Shown here: positions 1 through 5,524 of the stretch, one piece after another | Layout: each line of letters begins with the position of its first letter | Position numbering within the stretch: the stretch's first letter is position 1 | Origin: Paramuribaculum sp. | GTDB lineage: Bacteria > Bacteroidota > Bacteroidia > Bacteroidales > Muribaculaceae | Length of the DNA: 7,347 nucleotides | Reading direction: 5' to 3' | Assembly: GCA_029051835.1 (NCBI GenBank) | Contig: JAIDKJ010000224.1 | Location: 1 to 7,347 of the forward strand | Made by a program: the position numbers and the translations under genes | Notes under the pieces: generated by a model | What the model was told of the DNA's origin: nothing | Databases searched by the model: none | The model's input: the letters and a program-made list of their open reading frames with translations, nothing else

Positions 1-767
1 TGATTGTGATGTGCGGAGTGCAGTTCATTGGAGAACCGGCCAAGATACTTTGTGCCGACAAACATGTGCTCGTGCCGGATCCTGAAGCAGGATGCTCTCT
101 TGCCGACAGCTGCAAGGCTGCCGAATTCGAACAATTCATAAAACTCCATCCCGGCCACACGGTCATAAGCTACGTAAACACTACAGCCGACGTAAAAGCA
201 CTCACCGACATTGTAGTCACCTCAGGCAACGCCCTCAAGATAGTCAATTCGCTTCCGGCCGACGAAAATATAATATTCGGTCCCGACCGTAATCTTGGAG
301 AATATATAAACTGCCTGACAGGCCGCAATATGGTGCTTTGGGACGGCGCATGCCACGTACATGAACGTTTCTCGCTCGATAAAATCCTTGAGCTTAAGAG
401 AGAAAATCCCGACGCGGAGATACTCGTACACCCCGAATGCCGAAAACCGCTCCAGAACGTAGCCGACAAGGTTGGCTCCACAGCCGTATTGCTGCAGCAC
501 GCACGCGAAAGCAAAGCCACACGGTTTATTGTAGCTACCGAGAGCGGCATACTCCATCAGATGCGCCGTCAGTGTCCTGAAAAGGAATTTATAGCCGCCC
601 CCCCATCCGATACCTGCGGATGCAACGAATGCGCCTATATGAAGCTCAACACACTCGAAAAGCTACGCCGGTGTCTGGCCGAAATGTCGCCCGAAGTGGA
701 AGTGGACGCCAAGCTTGCCGAACGCGCGCGTCTTCCTATCGTGAGAATGCTTGAGATGTCGAAATGA
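1..767 (+). CDS. nadA: Quinolinate synthase NadA, 3' part (N-terminus outside window)
   Basis: NadA condenses iminoaspartate with dihydroxyacetone phosphate to give quinolinate, the precursor of NAD, using an oxygen-sensitive [4Fe-4S] cluster in the cytoplasm. The open frame enters from the left edge (first whole codon at 3-5), so GTG/ATG at 6-11 is not the true start; roughly 60-70 N-terminal residues are missing compared with the family. Numbering from the codon at 6-8, the visible NadA signatures are MCGVQF at 2-7, the PDPEAGCSLADSC block at 24-36, HPEC at 142-145, and CGCNEC followed by MKLNTLEKL at 204-220. The three expected cluster ligands are the Cys at nt 12-14, C145 (nt 438-440) and C209 (nt 630-632); C204 and C206 are extra cysteines near the third. 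The C-terminal tail ending in PIVRMLEMS resembles Bacteroides NadA as I remember it. No nadB or nadC is visible; they may lie to the left. The stop codon is TGA at 765-767. Confidence 0.95.
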   Translation, partial: IVMCGVQFIGEPAKILCADKHVLVPDPEAGCSLADSCKAAEFEQFIKLHPGHTVISYVNTTADVKALTDIVVTSGNALKIVNSLPADENIIFGPDRNLGEYINCLTGRNMVLWDGACHVHERFSLDKILELKRENPDAEILVHPECRKPLQNVADKVGSTAVLLQHARESKATRFIVATESGILHQMRRQCPEKEFIAAPPSDTCGCNECAYMKLNTLEKLRRCLAEMSPEVEVDAKLAERARLPIVRMLEMSK

Positions 768-806
768 CAAACATCATAATGCGGATGTAAAAACGATGGT
801 AAATAA

Positions 807-826
807 GTGTTGAAATGGTGTTGAAA
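807..826 (+). repeat. Two direct copies of GTGTTGAAA, 11 nt apart
   Basis: GTGTTGAAA occurs at 807-815 and again at 818-826, a period of 11 nt, about one helical turn. The second copy overlaps the 5' arm of the hairpin at 816-832. It lies about 40 nt past the nadA stop. The repeat is short and may be chance in this AT-rich DNA. Confidence 0.4.
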
Positions 827-832
827 ACGCCA
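816..832 (+). terminator. Possible hairpin downstream of nadA
   Basis: TGGTGTT (816-822) pairs with AACGCCA (826-832) around a GAA loop, giving seven pairs of which one is G-T. Only a weak, interrupted T stretch (840-843, then 850-857) follows. It could end nadA transcription, but it is not a textbook intrinsic terminator. Confidence 0.3.
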
Positions 833-917
833 CTACAACTTTTCAGCAATTTTATTTGCACATGATAGCCCTTTTTACATTACGGCATTATATTGAAACT
901 ACAAAAAAGATAACGCC

Positions 918-935
918 CGGTTATAAAACCGTTTT
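918..935 (+). terminator. Weak intrinsic-terminator-like hairpin
   Basis: CGGTT (918-922) pairs with AACCG (927-931) around ATAA and is followed directly by TTTT (932-935). The stem has only five pairs. It lies 150 nt past the nadA stop and could be a second end point for nadA transcription. Confidence 0.35.
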
Positions 936-991
936 CACACCCTTTACAAGCATTTTTACACATCACAAATATTAAAATATTACTTACTCAC

Positions 992-1063
992 CACGTTATA
1001 AACACCATGTAAATAAACACATCAAACAGTATATTGTCAGACATTTACCGTGTTCATAACGTG
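992..1063. repeat. Long imperfect inverted repeat, 19 pairs, 28-nt loop
   Basis: The left arm (992-1014) and right arm (1043-1063) pair in three blocks: CACGTTAT (992-999) with ATAACGTG (1056-1063), AACAC (1001-1005) with GTGTT (1050-1054), and GTAAAT (1009-1014) with ATTTAC (1043-1048). One A/C mismatch (1000/1055) and a small internal loop (CAT 1006-1008 against C1049) interrupt the stem. The 28-nt spacer is 1015-1042. This is the strongest fold in the intergenic tract. It could be a structured RNA, a protein-binding site or a recombination site; no T-run follows, so it is not a typical terminator. Confidence 0.65.
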
Positions 1064-1228
1064 ATGATACCACGCACTCATGTATCAATAACCATACGAT
1101 GCAAGCATATCATCGAAAAGTTATTGTCGTAATTCACACCCATTGTTATTTTTCTTCGGATTTGTTTTTTTGAAGATTTTAATTTTTCAAATAAACATAT
1201 CACGATGTCAGCAACCCAAATCTTCCAC

Positions 1229-1254
1229 GCTATGCATGGATAGCCATGATCATG
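1229..1254. repeat. Small inverted repeat followed by a 10-bp palindrome
   Basis: GCTAT (1229-1233) and ATAGC (1240-1244) form a 5-bp inverted repeat with a 6-nt loop. The perfect palindrome CATGATCATG (1245-1254) follows with no gap. They lie about 75-100 nt upstream of the asnA -33 element. The function is unknown, and each element alone is short enough to be chance. Confidence 0.35.
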
Positions 1255-1307
1255 ACAGTATATGGAATGGCTAAGTGAAAGTGTTGCGAGGGTGAAGATG
1301 GCATATA

Positions 1308-1322
1308 GCATATAATATATGC
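1308..1322. promoter_or_regulatory. 15-bp palindrome, candidate operator of asnA
   Basis: GCATATAATATATGC is a perfect palindrome around its central base. A further direct copy of its left half, GCATATA, abuts it at 1301-1307. It ends 8 nt before the -33 element of the asnA promoter, where activators or repressors commonly bind. In E. coli asnA is controlled by AsnC, an Lrp-family regulator; whether a similar protein acts here is an inference. Confidence 0.45.
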
Positions 1323-1330
1323 GGGCGGTG

Positions 1331-1362
1331 TTTGGATATATAGGCAAAGTGTAGTATATTTG
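1331..1362 (+). promoter_or_regulatory. Bacteroidetes-type promoter of asnA
   Basis: TTTG at 1331-1334 and TATATTTG at 1355-1362 match the Bacteroidetes primary sigma-factor consensus (-33 TTTG and -7 TAnnTTTG) with a 20-nt spacer, within the usual 19-21 nt. Transcription should start near 1368-1370, leaving a leader of about 22-24 nt without a Shine-Dalgarno sequence. This is the best promoter in the window. Confidence 0.8.
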
Positions 1363-1391
1363 CGCATACACATAGCAAAACGTCAATAAAA

Positions 1392-2426
1392 ATGTCGCTT
1401 ATAATACCAAAAAGCTACAAGCGCAAGCTTCTTCCGGAAACAACCGAAGTTGCTATCAAGATGATAAAGGACGATTTCCAGCAGCGCCTTTCGTCAAGCC
1501 TCAATCTCCGGCGTGTCACTGCCCCGCTCTTTGTGCTGTCGGGCACGGGGCTCAACGACGATCTCAACGGAGTGGAGCGTCCTGTAAGTTTCGAAGTGAA
1601 GGCTGTAGGAGGAAGCAGGGCCGAAGTGGTCCATTCGCTTGCAAAATGGAAAAGAATGAAGCTCGGAGCCTACGGCATAGCGCCCGGATTCGGACTGTAT
1701 ACCGACATGAATGCCATAAGAGCCGACGAAGATCTCGACAATCTGCATTCGCTGTATGTCGACCAGTGGGACTGGGAAATGACCATTAATGAGTCGGACC
1801 GCAATATATCGTTTCTGCGTGACTCCGTAGAGAAAATCTACGGAGCGCTCAAGGCCACCGAAGCCAAAGTATACGAGAGATTTCCACATATCACCCCACG
1901 ACTGCCCGACCGGATAGAATTCATACATTCCGAAGATCTGATGCGCATGTTTCCGGGCATGACCGCAAAGCAGCGCGAGGATGAGGCAGCCCGCCGCTAC
2001 GGCGCAGTGTTTATAATAGGCATAGGAGCGCCGATCGGCGACGGAGAGCCTCACGACGGTCGTGCCCCTGACTATGACGACTGGATCACTCCCACCGGCG
2101 ATGGCCATTGCGGTCTGAACGGCGACATAATATTGTGGGACAGTGTGCTCGGACGATCCATCGAGATATCTTCTATGGGCATAAGAGTGAGCGGCGAATC
2201 ACTGCGCCGCCAGCTTGAAATGCGCGGATGCACTGAAAGAGCTTCGCTCCCATTTCATTCGGCGCTGCTTAGTGGCGAACTTCCCTACTCCATAGGAGGA
2301 GGCATAGGACAGAGCCGCCTGTGCATGTTTATGCTTCAGAAAGCCCATATTGGCGAGGTGCAGGCAAGCATATGGCCTCAGGAGCAGATTGATGCCTGCC
2401 ATGCCGCAGGTATAGAGCTTCTTTGA
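1392..2426 (+). CDS. asnA: Aspartate-ammonia ligase (asparagine synthetase A)
   Basis: AsnA makes asparagine from aspartate and ammonia with ATP hydrolysed to AMP and pyrophosphate. It is a cytoplasmic enzyme related to class II aminoacyl-tRNA synthetases and is unrelated to the glutamine-using AsnB. The 344-residue product has the family's normal length and is intact. Visible family blocks are the N-terminal IPKSYKRKLLPETTEVAI (5-22), the TGLNDDLNG substrate loop (52-60), HSLAKWKRMKLGAYG (81-95), YVDQWDWE (122-129), the SIEISSMGIRV segment (256-266), and a class II motif-3-like GGGIGQSRLCMFML (302-315) followed by EVQASIWP (322-329). ATG at 1392 fits the family start and lies just after a clear promoter. 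Nineteen of its 28 isoleucine codons are ATA. It appears to be a single-gene unit; the next gene converges on it with only 22 bases between the stops. Confidence 0.97.
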   Translation: MSLIIPKSYKRKLLPETTEVAIKMIKDDFQQRLSSSLNLRRVTAPLFVLSGTGLNDDLNGVERPVSFEVKAVGGSRAEVVHSLAKWKRMKLGAYGIAPGFGLYTDMNAIRADEDLDNLHSLYVDQWDWEMTINESDRNISFLRDSVEKIYGALKATEAKVYERFPHITPRLPDRIEFIHSEDLMRMFPGMTAKQREDEAARRYGAVFIIGIGAPIGDGEPHDGRAPDYDDWITPTGDGHCGLNGDIILWDSVLGRSIEISSMGIRVSGESLRRQLEMRGCTERASLPFHSALLSGELPYSIGGGIGQSRLCMFMLQKAHIGEVQASIWPQEQIDACHAAGIELL

Positions 2427-2448
2427 TGGTCAGAAAATACTGAGTATA

Positions 2449-3735
2449 TTATTCGCGGCGGCGGGCGCAGTCGGCAAGCATACGGTGGCCGATCCGGCAA
2501 TAAAGGCATTTGCGCTTTTCGCAATAGTTGCGCCTCAGCTCTACGAGCGCCTGGCTGGTGAATGCGTCGGGAGCTTTAATGCCTGCATCCCCGAACATTG
2601 CCACTATCCTGTTGTTTTCGGCCGCAAGCGAATGCAGAAGCGCCGAGGCGCGGTCGGTGAGCGACGAGTCACCGTGGACTGTTCCGTAGGCCATCATCAG
2701 CGGCGCAACGCAGTTGATGGTCATTATTGTGACCGATTCGCGGCTCATGGCTTTGAGAGTACGGTTTCCTTCGGGTCCGAAAGTGTAGCGTGTAGCCCAG
2801 TATCCGTCCATTGCAGGGCTGAAAAGAGCCATGGCATCGTCGAGAGTGCGCACGGCGAGCAGCCGGGAAGTCATCCTGAATCCTGACCGGAGCAAAGAAG
2901 CAAGCACAGCTATGCGCCTGTAGGGAAGGTTGGGCGGACGCATGCGTGACATTTTCCATCCTAACTCTTCGGGAGCGCGCAGACCGAATTTATGTGCCAG
3001 AAAAGCATATTCCCGGCTAAGACGCGCGGCGTAGGGATCACTGGCCGCATAGCGGTCGAGAAGGCCGCTTTGGCCGAACAGCAGCGCCTCGACAGCCAGC
3101 GGAGAGTCGGCATGCTTGCCTATGAACATAAGCGGCAGACTCATGGCCAGACGTTCGAAAGGATCACTGTTGACGCTGAATCCAAGACATCGAGCCACGC
3201 TGACGTAGACAGCCTGCTCCCAGTCGCCGCCAAACCGCCGTCGTATAGCCTCGAGGCGCTCGGCCTTGGCATACAGGCGTTCGAATCCGAGAGTCGACAT
3301 CCAGTCGGTCAGATATATCGAAGGCATCTCCCTTATGGCTGAGGCGCACGGTATATCGCGGTCGGCGCTGCCCACGAGAGCGCCGTATTTAAGATGCAGA
3401 TCGGGCGAGCAAGGCATACGCATCTGAGGGATGATCTGCCCGTCGGCGCGTCGTATGACGGCGTCGTCGCGGTCCACGACGTGAAGCACTACCGAATTGT
3501 ATGCGCTGTCGGACGTATGGCCGTGGCGATGCCAGTCGCTCGCCCTGAAATGTATCTCCACATTTCCTGCCCACAGATGTCCGTCGATGCTTATCTTGGC
3601 GTTGAAAAAATCGGGTCCGGCATCGGTGTTGAGCCGTCCGGGATCGATGACCTGTATGCGTCGTCCGTCGACGGTGCGCATATCGTTTTGCCGCCACAGA
3701 CGATGCTGCCATACATATTGCATCAGTTTTTCCAT
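2449..3735 (-). CDS. DUF2851 family protein, function unknown
   Basis: This 428-residue protein matches the DUF2851 family, which I know as widespread in Bacteroidetes and functionally uncharacterised. It has no signal peptide or membrane segment, so it is probably cytoplasmic. The conserved N-terminal region carries VIDPGRLNTDAGPDFFNAKI (29-48), GNVEIH (57-62), DWHRHGH (67-73) and YNSVVLHVV (79-87). The order PD(41-42), E60-I-H62 resembles a PD-(D/E)xK nuclease core with His in place of Lys; this is my inference, not an established assignment. The middle (about 130-400) looks helical. The C-terminus has a cysteine cluster, C405-x4-C410-x2-C413, with H417 and C423 nearby, which could bind zinc or an Fe-S cluster. 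ATG at 3733-3735 is chosen because MEKLMQYVW fits the family start; a second ATG four codons later (M5) is possible. It is transcribed divergently from aroK. Confidence 0.88.
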   Translation of the reverse strand: MEKLMQYVWQHRLWRQNDMRTVDGRRIQVIDPGRLNTDAGPDFFNAKISIDGHLWAGNVEIHFRASDWHRHGHTSDSAYNSVVLHVVDRDDAVIRRADGQIIPQMRMPCSPDLHLKYGALVGSADRDIPCASAIREMPSIYLTDWMSTLGFERLYAKAERLEAIRRRFGGDWEQAVYVSVARCLGFSVNSDPFERLAMSLPLMFIGKHADSPLAVEALLFGQSGLLDRYAASDPYAARLSREYAFLAHKFGLRAPEELGWKMSRMRPPNLPYRRIAVLASLLRSGFRMTSRLLAVRTLDDAMALFSPAMDGYWATRYTFGPEGNRTLKAMSRESVTIMTINCVAPLMMAYGTVHGDSSLTDRASALLHSLAAENNRIVAMFGDAGIKAPDAFTSQALVELRRNYCEKRKCLYCRIGHRMLADCARRRE

Positions 3736-3754
3736 AGGTAGTCGATTCTATAGG

Positions 3755-3762
3755 CAAACTTA
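3755..3762 (-). promoter_or_regulatory. -7 element for the DUF2851 gene
   Basis: The minus strand reads TAAGTTTG, a match to TAnnTTTG. No good TTTG -33 element is seen 19-21 nt upstream. The -7 box ends 19 nt before the ATG, so the leader would be only about 12-13 nt. Confidence 0.6.
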
Positions 3763-3785
3763 ATTAAAAAGTCGGATATTTTAAG

Positions 3786-3793
3786 TAAGTTTG
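3786..3793 (+). promoter_or_regulatory. -7 element for the aroK operon
   Basis: TAAGTTTG matches TAnnTTTG. The -33 region (about 3762-3766) has no clear TTTG. Only 12 bases lie between the box and the aroK ATG, so the transcript would start about 5-7 nt before the ATG and be nearly leaderless. Confidence 0.6.
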
Positions 3794-3805
3794 CAATAAA
3801 ATATT

Positions 3806-4354
3806 ATGAAACCGATATTTCTCATAGGCTACATGGGTTGCGGCAAGTCGACTCTCGGACGCAATGTCGCCCGTATAACCGGCCTGCAGTTCATCGACCT
3901 CGACAATTTTATCGAGGCGCGTTTCCATGCCAGTGTAAAAGAGATATTCGCCACACGCGGCGAAGAGGGTTTCAGGGATATAGAGCGCCGTATGCTCATC
4001 GAAACATCCGATTTTCAGGATGTGATAGTGGCCTGCGGCGGAGGCACGCCCTGTTTTTTCGACAATATGGATATAATGAACAGCAAGGGAGTGACGGTGT
4101 TTCTCGACGCGTCGCTTCCCAGACTCCATGAACGTCTGATGCGCGGACGTCACAAACGTCCGCTGATAGCAGGCATGGATTCGGAGCAGCTGAGCGAATT
4201 CATAGTTAAGGCTCTTGAGAGCCGTATGCCCTACTACAGCAAGGCGAGCATGGTATTCAGGTCGGATCTTCTTGAGAACGAAGCCGAGGTGAGCGACACT
4301 GCCGCTCGCTTCATATCGCAGCTCGGACTTCCGGTAAAAGAGAGCGAGATATGA
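3806..4354 (+). CDS. aroK: Shikimate kinase
   Basis: AroK phosphorylates shikimate at the 3-hydroxyl with ATP, step five of the pathway to chorismate and the aromatic amino acids. The 182-residue P-loop kinase is complete. It shows the Walker A motif GYMGCGKST (8-16), the DLD shikimate/Mg site (31-33), the substrate arginine in GFRDIE (R57), the GGGTP loop (78-82), the LID segment RGRHKRP with R118, and R140 in SRMPYY near the end. The start at 3806 is fixed by the Walker A position: there is no room for a later Met, and no upstream ATG fits. No Shine-Dalgarno sequence is present. It is the first gene of an operon; its TGA overlaps the next start by 4 bp (ATGA at 4351-4354), which suggests translational coupling. 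Confidence 0.96.
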   Translation: MKPIFLIGYMGCGKSTLGRNVARITGLQFIDLDNFIEARFHASVKEIFATRGEEGFRDIERRMLIETSDFQDVIVACGGGTPCFFDNMDIMNSKGVTVFLDASLPRLHERLMRGRHKRPLIAGMDSEQLSEFIVKALESRMPYYSKASMVFRSDLLENEAEVSDTAARFISQLGLPVKESEI

Positions 4355-5520
4355 ACACACCTGCAATAGAGCATGCCGAGGCGCCTGCGGCTGTAAAGAG
4401 ATCGAGGCGTGTATTCACCATCGGACTGCCACGATGCGACGGCGGAGGCGAGAAGCGCTTTCCGCTCACTCCTGAGGCTGTGGCTATAATGACGGAGCGC
4501 GGCTACGAGGTGCGTATGGAGCAGGGAGCCGGCACATCGATCCACTACTCCGACGCGGCCTATGCGAAGTGTGGAGCCGTAATAACAGGGCGCACCGAAG
4601 CTTTCGGATGCGACATAGTGATACATCTGCGCCCGGTCGACGAACCTTCGGTGAGGCTTATGCGACGCGGAGCCATGCTCCTAACTATGAGCAATTACCA
4701 TCTGCTCGACAGGCGTGGCGTCAAAGCGTTGCTCGACAATCATATAATCACCATAGCCATAGACCGTATCACCGACAGCAGGGGCAACACTCCCTTTGCC
4801 GACATACTCTCGGAGATCGACGGACGAGCCTCGGTGGCCATAGCGTCGGCGCTGCTTGCCGATCCGGTCAACGGCAAAGGCATATTGCTCGGCGGCGTAG
4901 CAGGCATAGTGCCATGCGAGGCCACTGTGATAGGTTCGGGCATAGCGGCGTGTGCTGCAGCCCGGTCGGCTGCCGGAGCCGGCACGATGGTGAGGATATT
5001 CGACGACGATGTGTATCGCCTCCGCGATGCCACCCGCGATCTCGGTGCATGGGCTATCGGGTCGTCGCTTCATCCGAGGGTGGTGCGCGGCGCATTGCGT
5101 ACGGCCGATATTGTTGTTGTGACCGATACGGCAGCTCCACCCGTGCTGGGCGGCGATGTTGTCGACGAGATGAAGCGAGGTGTGGTGATATTCGATCTGT
5201 CGTCGTGTCCGGGCAGAGTGTTCCCCACGCTAAAATGCATAGATCTTGCCGATGCGGTGGCCGAGATAGGCGAAGTGCGCTGCTGCTATGTCAACGCCGG
5301 AAGCGCTGTGCCACGCACGGCCGCAATGGCTCTTAGCAATACTTTCCTCACATTTTTCAACGATATAACGGCTTCCGAAGGCCTCGTCAACGCCCTTAAG
5401 CTTATGCCGGGCATGCAGTGTGCGGCAATGACGTTTCTCGGCAAGGCTGTCGACAGACGTGTGGCCGGCATAGCCCGTGTGCGCCATGTCGACATCAACA
5501 TTTATCTTACACTATCCTGA
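4351..5520 (+). CDS. Divergent alanine dehydrogenase/transhydrogenase-alpha family protein
   Basis: The 389-residue product has the AlaDH/PNT fold. The N-terminal domain has EKRFPLTPEAV (34-44), where R36 matches the pyruvate-binding arginine of AlaDH, and YSDAAYAKCGA (66-76). The NAD-binding domain begins with GKGILLGGVAGIVP (175-188), then VIGSGIAACAAA (193-204) and the ribose-binding D218 in RIFDDD. The C-terminal segment YVNAGSAVPRTAAMALSN (313-330) matches the AlaDH pattern around the substrate-loop Asn. Alanine dehydrogenase interconverts alanine and pyruvate plus ammonia with NAD. However, from memory of the Mycobacterium enzyme, catalytic Asp270 (in the IDQGG motif) aligns with C286 in FDLSSCPGR, Lys75 aligns with R94, and the third glycine of the GxGxxG motif is A200. 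The catalytic His96 is ambiguous (H118 lies one position off). It may therefore be a diverged paralogue with another activity or an NAD-binding regulatory role. The 20-residue N-terminal extension before VFTIGLP is unusual but coupled to aroK through the ATGA overlap. Confidence 0.75.
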   Translation: MNTPAIEHAEAPAAVKRSRRVFTIGLPRCDGGGEKRFPLTPEAVAIMTERGYEVRMEQGAGTSIHYSDAAYAKCGAVITGRTEAFGCDIVIHLRPVDEPSVRLMRRGAMLLTMSNYHLLDRRGVKALLDNHIITIAIDRITDSRGNTPFADILSEIDGRASVAIASALLADPVNGKGILLGGVAGIVPCEATVIGSGIAACAAARSAAGAGTMVRIFDDDVYRLRDATRDLGAWAIGSSLHPRVVRGALRTADIVVVTDTAAPPVLGGDVVDEMKRGVVIFDLSSCPGRVFPTLKCIDLADAVAEIGEVRCCYVNAGSAVPRTAAMALSNTFLTFFNDITASEGLVNALKLMPGMQCAAMTFLGKAVDRRVAGIARVRHVDINIYLTLS

Positions 5521-5524
5521 ACGT

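Larger units (their letters stand above)
768..1391. other. AT-rich intergenic tract without a credible gene
   Basis: About 620 bases separate nadA from asnA. The base composition is much more AT-rich than the flanking genes and no open frame has recognisable protein character. The tract holds, in order, a short 11-nt tandem repeat with a hairpin (807-832), a terminator-like hairpin (918-935), a long imperfect inverted repeat (992-1063), a small hairpin next to a 10-bp palindrome (1229-1254), a 15-bp palindrome (1308-1322) and the asnA promoter (1331-1362). A small RNA or the far upstream control region of asnA could lie here, but the sequence alone does not prove transcription. Confidence 0.7.
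3754..3794. repeat. Perfect 9-bp inverted repeat carrying both divergent -7 boxes
   Basis: GCAAACTTA (3754-3762) and TAAGTTTGC (3786-3794) are exact reverse complements with a 23-nt AT-rich spacer. Each arm contains a TAnnTTTG -7 element reading outward, so the repeat defines the mirrored promoters of the DUF2851 gene and aroK. Confidence 0.75.

Noticed and set aside
1078..1386. Minus-strand open frame of 102 codons upstream of asnA
   Set aside because: It covers the asnA promoter and several palindromes. Its translation is rich in Tyr, Ile and Cys as expected from AT-rich non-coding DNA, and it shows no recognisable domain or promoter of its own.
1494..2108. Minus-strand open frame of 204 codons inside asnA
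   Set aside because: It is antisense to an intact AsnA gene and has no family resemblance or start signal.
3764..4366. Minus-strand open frame of 200 codons opposite aroK
   Set aside because: It is antisense to an intact shikimate kinase with all motifs and has no recognisable protein features.
5477..5524. Upstream ATG giving a longer RNase H protein
   Set aside because: The extra 16 residues overlap the preceding gene and do not fit the hybrid-binding domain, which begins naturally at MAKKYYVVW (5525).
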